In this document: positions 46,225 through 57,260 of the stretch, piece by piece
How positions within the stretch are numbered: position 1 is the first letter of the stretch
Layout: the number at the start of each line of letters is the position of its first letter
Assembly: GCA_032622095.1 (NCBI GenBank)
Contig: CP136069.1
Location: forward strand, 172,106,394 to 172,170,393
DNA from: Siphonodentalium dalli
Lineage: Eukaryota; Mollusca; Scaphopoda; Gadilida; Siphonodentaliidae
Direction: 5' to 3'
DNA: 64,000 bases
The notes under the pieces: generated by a model
Told to the model about the DNA's origin: nothing
Databases searched by the model: none
What the model saw: the letters and a program-made list of their open reading frames with translations, nothing else
Program-made: the position numbers and the translations under genes

Positions 46225-47745
46225 TTTTATTTTCAGTATTGTACGAGTCCGATCATGTTTTTTACCATATTTTCAGTGTTGTATTATTAGTCAGTCCATG
46301 TTTTAATATTTTTTTACCTTATTTTCAGTGTTGTATTAGTCAGTCCATGTTTTAATATTTGTTTACCTTATTTTCAGTGTTGTATTAATAGTCAGTCCAT
46401 GTTTTAATATTTTTTTACCTTATTTTCAGTGTTGTATTAAACAGTACATGTTTATATTTTTTTTCAGTGTCGTATTAATCAGTCCATGTTTTAGTATTTT
46501 TTTTACCTTATTTTCAGTGTCGTATTAGTCGGTCCATGTTTTAGTATTTTTTTTAACCTTATTTTCAGTGTTGTATTAGTCAGTCCATGTTTATATATAG
46601 TTTTTACCTTATTTTCAGACTTTCAGTGTTGTATTAGTCAGTCCATGTTTTAATATTTTTTTACCTTAATTTCAGTGTTGTATTAGTCTGTCCATGTTTA
46701 TATATATTTTTACCTTATTTTCAGTGTTATTTTCAGTGTTGTATTAGTCAGTCCATGTTTTATTATTTTTTTAACCTTATTTTCAGTGTTGTATTAGTCA
46801 GTCCATGTTTTAATATTTGTTTACCTTATTTTCAGTGTTGTATTAGTCTGTCCATGTTTATATATATTTTTACCTTATTTTCAGTGTTATTTTCAGTGTT
46901 GTATTAGTCAGTCCATGTTTTAATATTTGTTTACCTTATTTTCAGTGTTGTATTAGTCAGTCCATGTTTTAATATTTTTTTACCTTATTTTCAGTGTTGT
47001 ATTAAACAGTACATGTTTATATTTTTTTACTTAATTTTCAGTGTCGTATTAATCAGTCCATGTTTTAGTATTTTTTTTACCTTATTTTCAGTGTCGTATT
47101 AATCAGTCCATGTTTTAGTATTTTTTTTACCTTATTTTCAGTGTTGTATTAGTCGGTCCATGTTTTAGTATTTTTTTTAACCTTATTTTCAGTGTTGTAT
47201 TAGTCAGTCCATGTTTATATATAGTTTTTACCTTATTTTCAGACTTTCAGTGTTGTATTAGTCAGTCCATGTTTTAATATTTTTTTTACCTTAATTTCAG
47301 TGTTGTATTAGTCTGTCCATGTTTATATATATTTTTACCTTATTTTCAGTGTTATTTTCAGTGTTGTATTAGTCAGTCCATGTTTTATTATTTTTTTAAC
47401 CTTATTTTCAGTGTTGTATTAGTCGGTCCATATTTATATATTTTTTTACCTTATTTTCAGTGTTGTATTAGTCATTCCATGTTTTAGTATTTTTTTTACC
47501 TTATTTTCAGTGTTGGTGTTAGTCAGTCCATGTTTAAATTTTTCTTATAGCTTATTTTCAGTGTTAAACGAGTTCGACCATGTTTTAATATTTTGTTTTA
47601 CCTTATTTTCAGTGTATTATGAGTCTGACCATGTTTTAAAAAAATGTTATACCTTATTTTCATTGTTGTAGGAGTCCGACCATGTTTTAATAATTTTTTT
47701 ACCTTATTTTCAGTGTAAAATGTATATTTTAGAATATATGATTTG
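46225..47745 (+). repeat. ~50-bp tandem array with acceptor-like motifs
   Basis: Between 25 and 30 units read TTTTCAGTGTTGTATTAGTC-AGTCCATGTTT, then ATATTTTTTTACC. Nearly every unit includes ACCTTATTTTCAG, which has the form of a 3' splice site with polypyrimidine tract. A higher-order period of about 624 bp is visible from TTTTCAGACTTTCAG at 46611 and again at 47235. It forms the loop of the palindrome. Confidence 0.9.
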
Positions 47746-47966
47746 GTCCATTCAATAATTTTTGAAAAATGTAAAGGTGCCATGTGTGATTATGATGTGT
47801 CAAACAAATAATTCAGTTTAAAAATACCATCTATATTTGAGTCAATCAAATATATGCCTTTCGAAAATGAGTCATTACGCATCATGTGGTTTTGCGAAAA
47901 GGCACTTTTTTAATTTCCTTGTTGTAGACTAATAGCACTAATAAAGTATCTTTAAAATAAGTATTA

Positions 47967-48174
47967 CAGTAATGCTCTAATTAATCGACCTCTTAACAGC
48001 AGAATTATGGGTAACTTTTCAGGATTTAGTCGGAAATATGGATTGTTGCCATTCATCGGAAAGCTCTCGGCGAGAGCTTTCCGATGAATGGCAACAAGCC
48101 ATATTTCCGACTAAATCCTGAAAAGTTGCCCATAATTCTGCTGTTGTTAAGGTCGATTAATTAGAGCATTACTG
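47967..48174. mobile_element. 208-bp mariner-like foldback MITE
   Basis: CAGTAATGCTCTAATTAATC and its complement form the ends. A near-perfect hairpin is centred at GCTCTCGGCGAGAGC. Flanks are TA (47965-47966, 48175-48176). The matching place in the left arm reads GTATACCTAATAATTATTTT without an insertion. Confidence 0.85.
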
Positions 48175-50243
48175 TAGGTATACATACAACAAATCCCAAA
48201 ACTGATGTATCGTCATGTATGTTTTACTTTTAGCAGAAAACATATGATATAAATGTTCCCATAAAGTTGAGTCGTACAGTAAAGAGCTTGTATATGTGAT
48301 TCACCAATTAACGATAAATATACATCATAACACAATAAGGGAAGGGGGTTATTTGGCAGAAATGGCACTTGATAATCGATCAGAAGAAACCGCTATTGCT
48401 GTCATTTATGAATATTGTATGGGGAGGATCTCAAAAAGTGATTGACCATCATCGCTAATAGCTTGATATGGCAGGAGAGAGCATTTATACGTGATTATTA
48501 AACAACATAATATACGTCATAATATCTACATAAATCCACTGTAGACCCAAGCATATGCAGAAATAAATAGCTGAGCCCTATATAAAGAGCATTTATACGG
48601 GACTTGTCAATTAATAGCATATTAATATATCATAAACCCACAGTAGACCAGAACGTGTGCAGAAATGAATAGTTTAGCCATATATAGTCAAAAGCATTTA
48701 TATGATTTGTCAATAAAAGATCCCCGATACATCATCATAACATAGGCAATGAAACTGCATTAAAAAACATGGACATACAGGTCAATAAAAAGCAAGCAGA
48801 CTGAAGCAGAATCAATGTGCATTCTTCTCGAGCACATTGGCTATGCGTATATAATGACCCAAAGATCACGAAGAATACTACATATATAGCTAACGAAAAC
48901 TACAGTGTGTGAAAACTCAATAGTTGAACCATAATGAAGAGCATTTATATATTCTTTACCCATTAACGATTGATATGTCATAACACAATGAACTTATATC
49001 TAAATAAAACTGAAATACGAAAATTGGGACTGATTAACAAGCTTGATCTGAGTTGAGGGGGAATCTCCAATGTGTCATTCCATTCGCTATATTAGTCATA
49101 TCAATATTGTTTTGTAATAATTTCCACACCAGTTATTGCACGACTGATAGTTGTGATATATCTGAACTTTGAAGGCTATATTTATAAATATATAAAATAT
49201 AACAATTTATAATATAAAATTCATTGTTTGTAAACAACGGTGTATGTGTATTGTGAACATAATTAACATTTTTGCACCTCTGTCCCAATGAGAATAAACA
49301 ACGAATATGATTGGATATCTTCCGAAACTAGCGCCTACGAGTTACAAACCACCATGTGAATGGTGTCTGACATATTACAAACTTTGATCATACGTTTACT
49401 TATGTTTGTTGGCATTGTGAGGAACTTGTCTCTCTTGTCTATTTGGCGTTACACACTGTGAATCGATTTACTAATGCAATAATTTAAACTCCCAACAATA
49501 AACGCAGCATTGGTGCTTTATTTCCTCTGTATAACAGATTTAAGGCTATGAAAATGATGAGCAAGGATAGACATTATATGAAACAATATTAGTATGTACA
49601 TGAGTGTATCACAGTATCATTACTGACAAACGACTTATCACGTATTGTCACTGTAGTAACTGGTTCCCCGTGGTGACTGGTTCGCTGTAGTGAATGGTTC
49701 ACCATAGTGAAATGGTTATTTGGGCTGTGAAATAGTCAAAAAATTTGGGCTGTAGAAACTGCATACCAGATGTTGAATCCCGAATTACCCAGCATTAAAT
49801 CGTGCATATAAAACCTGTGTGCCAGTTAGAAGATAGGTATAAATCCTGCGTAATGCCTGAAAATGGTCTGAATAGCTTGATATTGCAGTAAAGACCGTTT
49901 ATATGTGATTTGTCAATTAATGACACATAATATACATCATAATATATACATAAACCTACTGTAGACAAGCGTATATGTAGAACTCAATAATTTAGCGACA
50001 TGTACAGAGTGATTTGTCAATTAACATATAATATAAGTCATATCTACATAAACCCATTGTTGACCCGAGAACATGTAGAACTCAATAGTTTAGTCATATG
50101 TAAAGAGCATTTATACTTTACTCCTAGTTTAACCATATTAAAAATTGTTATAACATATATGCTTTTTGCAGAATCTTAAGTATGGCTATACACAAGGAAA
50201 AGATGGGCACTCAAAAGGATAAGCTTGTCCATTGACAACAAAC

Positions 50244-50519
50244 ACTATAGTTCAGATTCAAAACGTAAACAACCAATAATCAACGCGAACAAAATATATT
50301 GTCTAGAAGCCGTAGAAGGCGGAGGGAAATAACTAGTTGCCTCTCCAACTGTATGTAATATGATCAATAAACCTATCTAGCATCAATACCAGATTGTATT
50401 AATTATAATGAACAGCAAAAATAAGTTATTAGTGTGAGATGGAACTTAAATCTCAAGCTGCTAACAGAATAGTGGGGAGGGAGGGTGGGGAAAATGAATC
50501 TTTGTAATCAAAGAAATTT
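50244..50519. other. No recognisable feature
   Basis: AT-rich flank of the palindrome. Confidence 0.4.
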
Positions 50520-50620
50520 TGGACTCTCAGTGAGAGCTTTCCGATGAATGGCAACAAGACATATTTCCGACTAAATCCTTAAAAGTTACCCATAATTCTG
50601 ATTATTTAGAGCATTACTGT
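50520..50620. repeat. One arm of the mariner-like MITE family
   Basis: GAGAGCTTTCCGATGAATGG to TTTAGAGCATTACTG matches the right half of 47967-48174 and is followed by TA. The left half is absent. Confidence 0.75.
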
Positions 50621-50794
50621 ATGCTCCCAAAATTAGACAAGGGTGGTATCAGCAGCATGACCAGAATCAAAGTCCTCGTTGTAAGAGTCATGATGACAAG
50701 CAGGCTTGCTCGAATGAGGATTGGTAACCTAGAGCTTTGTATGTATTCGATCAAGGCTCAAACGAAAGTTATGCAATTGGTTCCACCAAAGTTA

Positions 50795-50960
50795 TAATAA
50801 TAACAATGATGGAGCTTATATAGCGCATGATAATGGGGAAAGTTGATGGGGGGGAACTGAATGTGGCGGGATGCCCGATCATACCAAACCCAATTGCCAT
50901 CACACTTTGCAATAGCGCAGACACAAAAAGTCCAGCCGTGAAGGACCCATCCAATTTGAA
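50795..50960 (-). repeat. Possible SINE-like relic
   Basis: On the minus strand the sequence ends GCGCTATATAAGCTCCATC-ATTGTTATTATT, resembling the AGCGCTATATAA plus ATT-repeat tail of many invertebrate SINEs. A similar tail in plus orientation is at 55690-55720. No pol III boxes are clear. Confidence 0.3.
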
Positions 50961-51835
50961 GAAATAACTTCCAATATCAATAAATTTATACTATAATATA
51001 AAGCAGAAACTACCTTATCTTATAAAAGAAGTGACACGGTTAAAGATAATAAAAGCTATCTATCGGCACATCATTTTTAAGAATTAAAAGAAGAACAAAA
51101 ATGAGGGGAGAAACAAACTAGTAATACCTTAATTATTAACGGACAAGAAACACATGCGCTGAAGGAATGTTGAAGGATTTAAAGGAATGGTTGGTACTCA
51201 AATAGGCAACAGGGATATGACTGTCAAAAATGATATAATAAAACTGAAGTATTCAATGGGTGAAGATCTAAAGTACTCGACTAAATGGATATTTCGCAAA
51301 GAAAATAACTAATTAGTGATGATCCAAATTATTGCAATAATGTTCACATAATAATATGAATTGTGAGAATGACCAAATCCTACCCAAGGATTATTTACTA
51401 CTGCCATAAACTACTTTACATGAAGTATTACGTGTAAAGTGAAGTAACAGAAAGAAAATATGTTACAGACGAGGCAGGGATGAGAATATAAAGTATGACA
51501 ATTTAGGTACATGTTGGTGAAAGCATAATTGTATTACTTACACTTACTTAGTCAGTGACTTGATTAATAACTTATAAAATTTATAGTATGCAAATGCAGT
51601 TAAAACGAGCTCTTCGAGCAAGACGCAACCCAAAATTATCAGAAGTCTATATATATATAACGGAGAGAAGAAAATAATCCAAATATTTTTAAAACAAATC
51701 TTTCGACAAGACAATCCACTCGGAGGCAAGAAAAAACGTGCTTATAAAAGCAGCCGACTCCAAGGCAAAATAAGTGAGCAAAAATGTACCTTGCCAGCAA
51801 AAAATGCCAAAGAGCAACAAACGTGCTCGAGAGCT
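50961..51835. other. No recognisable feature
   Basis: AT-rich DNA. A diverged copy of the following 40-bp unit (CGAGCAAGACGCAACCC) appears at 51616. Confidence 0.4.
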
Positions 51836-52078
51836 AGAAGCAACCCAAAATAGGAAGCCTCGATCAAACCGAGCAAGAAGCAACCCAATATAGGAAGCCT
51901 CGATTAAACCGAGCAAGAAGCAACCCAAAATAGGAAGCCTCGATCAAACCGAGCAAGAAGCAACCCAAAATAGGAAGCCTCGATCAAACCGAGCAAGAAG
52001 CAACCCAAAATAGTAAGCCTCGATCAAACCGAGCAAGAAGCAACCCAAAATAGGAAGCCTCGATCTAACGGAGCAAGT
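51836..52078. repeat. 40-bp tandem array, six units
   Basis: The unit GAGCAAGAAGCAACCCAAAA-TAGGAAGCCTCGATCAAACC repeats about six times with one or two substitutions per copy. Minus-strand open frames across it (FLLGLIEASYIGLLLARFDR) follow the repeat period. Confidence 0.9.
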
Positions 52079-52617
52079 AAACGGCTCAAAATATTTTTTA
52101 AAACAAAACAAAATGATGAGGTTGGCGAAGGTTCGAACCCCGGCATGGATCGATTTTCGAGCTTGATTTGGTTTGAGGGACATCTCAATGCACCATTCCG
52201 ATCGACACATAGCCATTTCGATAAGAAATGAGAATTTGTTCACGCTCACTGAGTTAAGCAAATATGAAGCAATGAACTCATACTGAGTCCACGCCTCCAT
52301 ATAAACTCATGACATATACAATTTCGGAGGAAGTGCATTGACATGTTTCCAGAATGGCAGATAAAAAAATTCCAAGGTAGTGGGTTCGAACGCATGTTCA
52401 GACCGATACACTTCCTAATTCTCGGTGATATACCAAATGTATACATTGTATATATTTTGTTATGATAAATTGGCACACCAGTTATTGCATTATTTATAGT
52501 GGTGATATATTTGAAGGCTATAATTATAAATATAATTGTATAACAATTTATGAAGTAAAATACATTGAGATTAACAGTTTATATTGTGAGACGAAGTATG
52601 CTGTGGGTCGCATATCA
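52079..52617. other. Unassigned; shares a segment with 49.1 kb
   Basis: CACACCAGTTATTGCA and TTGAAGGCTATA-type sequence at 52470-52570 is similar to 49125-49235, inside the extra DNA of the right palindrome arm. Otherwise nothing is seen. Confidence 0.5.
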
Positions 52618-52621
52618 TTAA

Positions 52622-52983
52622 ACCTTTCAGTGCCAGGTCCGATTTGTGTAACAACCCATATACCCTGTGCCAATGCATTCTCTTATATATGAGAGTCTTT
52701 AACAGATTTATTTTGTAGGTTTAGTGCCAAGGAATATCTTACGTTTTTCATGGGCATCAAAATTATTACTATGAATACTTGGTGATAGTTTTGAGTTATA
52801 ACATGCCCCTAAGGTTTTATCCAGTTTGTTTTTAAATTCGCTATAGCATGCTTAAGCATACCCAAAAAAAATTCAAACCAAAATAATCTATAAAAAAAAA
52901 CAAAAAAAATATTTATTTTTTAGGGCCGATTTTACAAGACCATCAATTAGGGCCGATGAGATCGGCCCATGGCACTGAAAGGA
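52622..52983. mobile_element. 362-bp TTAA-flanked MITE with half hairpin
   Basis: ACCTTTCAGTGCCAGG and TGGCACTGAAAGGA are inverted ends with TTAA at 52618-52621 and 52984-52987. A half hairpin (CCAATGCATTCTCTTATATA, 52670-52692) is cut off by other sequence. GGGCCGATGAGATCGGCCC near the right end matches the GGCCGATATTATCGGCC inside 24641-24867, so the two belong to one family. Confidence 0.75.
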
Positions 52984-52997
52984 TTAAACAGCATGCA

Positions 52998-53044
52998 CCA
53001 ATGCATTCTCTTAGTCACCTCGCATATATAAGATAATGCATTGG
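52998..53044. repeat. 47-bp shortened hairpin unit
   Basis: CCAATGCATTCTCTTA and TATATAAGATAATGCATTGG remain with most of the loop lost. Inner flank GCCTAACAGTTTTT is the usual inward edge. Confidence 0.75.
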
Positions 53045-53213
53045 CCTAACAGTTTTTATCGTTTTTATCATTATTTCTTTCACTTTTAAAAATAAAAAAA
53101 AAAATTATTACATTTTTTAACAATTATAAAAAAATAATATAAAATTTTCTTATATATGCAAGGCGACCTATGGTGTTTGCAAAAATTCAGGACGCTCCCA
53201 TCGTGGAAGGGTA

Positions 53214-54321
53214 AAGATCGTCAGTGGTAGAAATAGATGCTATTTTCATTTTGGATTTTGCACTCGGCATTTTTTATTTCTGTTGCACAGACCTTATACA
53301 CGAAGTCAATGAAAATGCTGTGATGCATTCTTATCACGTAGTCACGGTATGCAGGCCTATAAGACAATGATTGTGTTAACAACTGAAATGGACGACCAGC
53401 AGCCCAGTGTCATGAGTATACACTGAGTGCCTTATCGTTACAATATAATAGTCTAGCTTGTGGATATCCCCTTGATACATAGAGGATCTTCAATGAGTAA
53501 TATTGGGATAATATATTTTATGAAACGAGTTTGATAAATTTGATTCACAGCCAGTCATTGAAGAGTTGTGATCGAATATGGATTCATATTTATCAAATGA
53601 ATTTCATAAAATCTTGTATCGCAACATAATGAGTTGAAGATCTTGTGTATCACATGAAAAAACTAGAGCTTTATGCCTTTTTAACAAATCAAAATCCTTA
53701 AAAGCTGTAAAATGCACACATTTGGTGTTGGCTAAGATGCTTCACAACCATATACGACAGTATTGCACGCTCTGCCTGGCGACGGAAAATATAGTCCCCC
53801 AATTTGTGTACTTAGATTTTGCGTCTATTTTCGATAATGCAACAAAGTTGATCAAGAATTTAACTTTAATGAACAAAGCAAATATATTGCATGGTCTGGT
53901 GTTGGTGTCATCCACAGCTTTTTGAAATAGTATTAATCCATGCAGTTATTTTGTTGGCGTGATGGCAAGTGATCCTGGGAAACATGCACCGATTTATAAC
54001 TATAGTGAGAGATAAGGAAATATGTAATGGCTTTTTTGATGATATAATAGATGTTTCACGTGATATATGTGTATGACACAAGCTTCATACATCTCACCGA
54101 AAGTATTTTCAATAGAAATGTCATAGTAATAACTATTTTTTATTTTTATACACGCTTATTAGGATATTTTTTTTTAATCTAGATCAGTATTTAAGTATGA
54201 TCTTGAGATCTGACAACTACCCTAAAACCAATTCTTGCCACCTATTGACCACCCCACATGGCAAATTTTTTTTCACTTTAGAACAAGTGGTAAAATTCAA
54301 TTGTTCAAACTAATATTCATT
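53214..54321. other. No recognisable feature
   Basis: The frame at 53722-53925 is AT-rich and without domain. Nothing else is supported. Confidence 0.4.
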
Positions 54322-54571
54322 ATCCCTTCCATGGCTTTCTGAATTTTTGCGAAAACCCTGTGACAACTTGAAAGTATTCTCTTATATATGTGAGTCTCCC
54401 ATAGGGAGCCTCGCATATTCATTTATAAGAGAATGCATTGGGCTAAAAATATTTACTTTGGCATTGTAAGCCAGTGCATTCTCTTACATATGCGAGGCTC
54501 CCATTAAGAGATTGAACTAGCTGGCACATGAACTTTAATGTTGCACCAGCACAACTCCAGTCATGAAAAGG
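54322..54571. mobile_element. Decayed double-hairpin element, TTAT/TTAA border
   Basis: The right end reads CTCCAGTCATGAAAAGGTTAA and the left end TTATCCCTTCCATGG, similar to 33371-33602. Hairpins lie at 54372-54441 (TATTCTCTTATATATGTGAG / ATTTATAAGAGAATGCATTG) and about 54471-54525 (CCAGTGCATTCTCTTACATA, right half damaged). Confidence 0.6.
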
Positions 54572-54589
54572 TTAATTGGAAAGCAGTAG

Positions 54590-55720
54590 CAATCAAATTA
54601 ATAGATTCATTGCTTCATCGCATCAACTTCATGTTACCTCAACAAGTGCGTAGATATCTGTATAGGCCCTGCCGTCTCAGTTTTATAAGTAGTCACTTCA
54701 TTGATACACAGTAGAAAATTGGAAGCAGATTTATTTCTAGTTTTGAAATATTGAACATGTGGAGATCGCTCACTGCTGTTATAAAATGTCACAAGTTCTT
54801 GTTGAGATACAGAGGGAAATTGGAGATAATTATTGTTATTTTAGGTCTTGTGGAAATTAAAAAAATGTACTTGGCAGATGTGTGTGTTGACATTGTGATG
54901 TCATTTTGATATCTGATAAGCATGAAATTGGCTCCCTAGTACCCCCTCGCTGAATACAAATTTTTGAAAAACTGTAGAAAATAGGATGTCTGGAGATCTG
55001 TTGCAGTATGTTCATATTACCCCATTCCATTTTCAAAGTTCACAGCTCATATGCAGTTATCCAGTTAATGAGCACCTTTTTCTTTTCTAAAGTTATTCAT
55101 TGATGTGACACAGTACGAAATCAAATACCAGAGTTCTATTGCATCATATCTAGGTTACAATATCCCAATTTTCAAAATTGGCAGTTGATGATCCAATTAA
55201 TAGAGATTCATTGCTTCATCGCATCAACTTAATGTTACATCAACATGTGGAGTTTTCCGCTGCCTCCTAATTTTTTCTCAACTATTCACTTCACCGATAC
55301 ATACAGTAGAAAATTGGAAGCAAATTTATTTCAATTTTTGAATCATCAAACCTCATAGAGATTTCCCCTTTTTCTAAATTGCCATAAGTATATGTAGCAG
55401 GTCCATAGATGGAGATTTGGTGTTTTGTCTGAAATATCGTGTTCATGCCCCCATATGTCCCAAACTGTCATTGTTAAAGGTCAGAAGTTCTCATCAGATA
55501 TACAGAGGGAAATGAAATACAGAGAACTATAGTTCATTTCAGGTCAGATAAAAATGATGCAGATCTGTGTGTTGACATGATGATGGCAGTGTCATTTCCT
55601 TGTCTGATAATGTGCGAAAATCCCCACCCCCCCCCCCCCCCCAAATTCAAAAGTTGACAAACTGTAGAAAAGTGCTTAGGGCCCAATATGGGGATAAGCG
55701 CTATATAATAATTATTATTA
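54590..55720 (+). repeat. Diverged tandem duplication of ~595 bp
   Basis: ATTCATTGCTTCATCGCATC occurs at about 54606 and 55206. Both copies continue through CAGTAGAAAATTGGAAGCA, ATACAGAGGGAAAT, GTGTGTTGACAT and AAACTGTAGAAAA. A poly-C run is at 55626-55642. The end (GGGGATAAGCGCTATATAAT followed by ATTATTATTA) looks like an invertebrate SINE tail. Confidence 0.7.
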
Positions 55721-57260
55721 CATTAATTAGCCCCTAAACCCAGCATAATATTTTTTAGTTAAACACACATGTATTATCGGCATGCATGACGAAAGAGCTT
55801 ACCGGAACAATATCGATGTCAATGCCAGAACTTTAGTATTATACTAATTAGATTATAGTTATGATACTCAATTTGAGTTGTCCCCCGAAAAAAACAAATC
55901 GGGGGACTATTAAAATAGGCGGTGTCCGTCCGTCCGTCGAGCCGTCTGTGCGTCCGGAAATGGTTTCCGGATGATAACTTTAGTTTCGGTTATTAGGTCA
56001 AAAGCAAATTTCACAGTTGAGTTTATCAGACCAAAATAAAGGTCAAGTTCGAATATGGATTTGCTCCGCCCATTTTTGCGAGAGTTTTGGCCCTTTTTTG
56101 ACTTTGAAAACCCCTGAAAGTTGGTTTCTGGATGATAACTTTAGTAGAATTAATCAGATTCAAACCAAATTTGGTATATTACTTTCTCCCAGCAAAACAC
56201 AGGTAAAGTTCGAACTTGGGTTCTGCCCTACCATTTTTGGCAGAGTTATGCCCCTTTTTCGACATAGAAAATTCACTTTTTCTTCTGTTTTTTGGTTTCC
56301 GTGTGATAACTTGATTTTGGATTGTTTATATGCAAAACTAGTCTAGGCTGTGCTGGGGGGTGATTGTCGCACATCGGGGGAATTTATGCGACCATCATTT
56401 TCTTATGGGAAAATTACTCTAGTTTTCGAATTTAGAGGGCGCCGAGCCGAGATAGGTGACAAAATATAACTTTTCACTATGTTTCATAGGGTACCCTGCC
56501 TAAAAAATGACATATTTTCAGAGGTTAAACAGGCATTAGCCAACTGGTTAACAGGGCATCACCATCGGAAAGATTGTAAACATATTTGCACATTATGGAA
56601 CGAATATAGACACTTAATCAGATTCAACATCGTTTTCATGCTTTCGTTCTGATTTCGTGACGTCATGGTAAAATATGTAGCGTGACGCGTCAAACATTCA
56701 TGGCGATTCAGACAAAGTGGTGTGCGTCAACTCTGTGCAAAGATAGCATATCTGTCGAATTCTTCCAAGTTATATATTTTTGGAAATGGAAGGGTACCCC
56801 CTATATAATGATGTTCATACTTACATTATATCTTTCCAAGTATTGACATAATAGACAAAAACTTAACCCTCCCCCCCCAATTTCACAAATAACCACATAT
56901 ATGTGCCCATGCAGTTTTGTGTCCACCAAATAAATTGACAATGCACAGTTTACCTTTTCATGTTGTGTTGAATCGTACGGCGACACTGATAGTGTAAAAC
57001 ATCGTTCAAATCCTAGATTAGGAAGGTAATAAAATCCAAGATGGCGTCCAAGATGGCCGCCAATTTTTATATTGACACTCTATACACCAGATGTATGGCA
57101 ACTGGACTAGATCATCGCGAGTGCTTTATGTAATATGGCCTGGTCTTGGGTGGAGTCTGTATCTTAATACGTATAAGGCAATTGGCGACGTAAAACCGAT
57201 GATGAAGACCAAAATGGCCGCCAAAATAAACAGAACTGTTCCGATAAAACGACCAACTTC

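Larger units (their letters stand above)
44090..50243. repeat. 6.15-kb palindrome around a tandem-repeat loop
   Basis: The left arm 44090-46225 is the reverse complement of 47745-50243. Landmarks are CCTTTTGAGTGCCCATCTTT (44101) against AAAGATGGGCACTCAAAAGG (near 50200), and the block CATTTCACTATGGTGAACC (44581) against 49700. Others are TTTAACTCCCAACAATAAAC-type sequence near 44815 against 49490, and GCGTAATGACCCATTTT near 46115 against 47880. Identity is lower than in the 2.26-kb palindrome and both arms have private indels, including about 330 bp extra in the right arm near 48935-49355. No transposase. Outer target duplication not identified; the left border abuts the 26-bp minisatellite. 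Confidence 0.85.

Noticed and set aside
52127-52145. GGTTCGAACCCCGG, resembling a tRNA T-loop
   Set aside because: No A-box, anticodon arm or acceptor stem could be placed around it on either strand. A similar GGTTCGAACGC at 52383 suggests a weak repeat, not a tRNA.
51689-52300. Minus-strand frames with repeated GLLLARFDR motifs
   Set aside because: Their period equals the 40-bp DNA unit. Copies vary freely at all codon positions.
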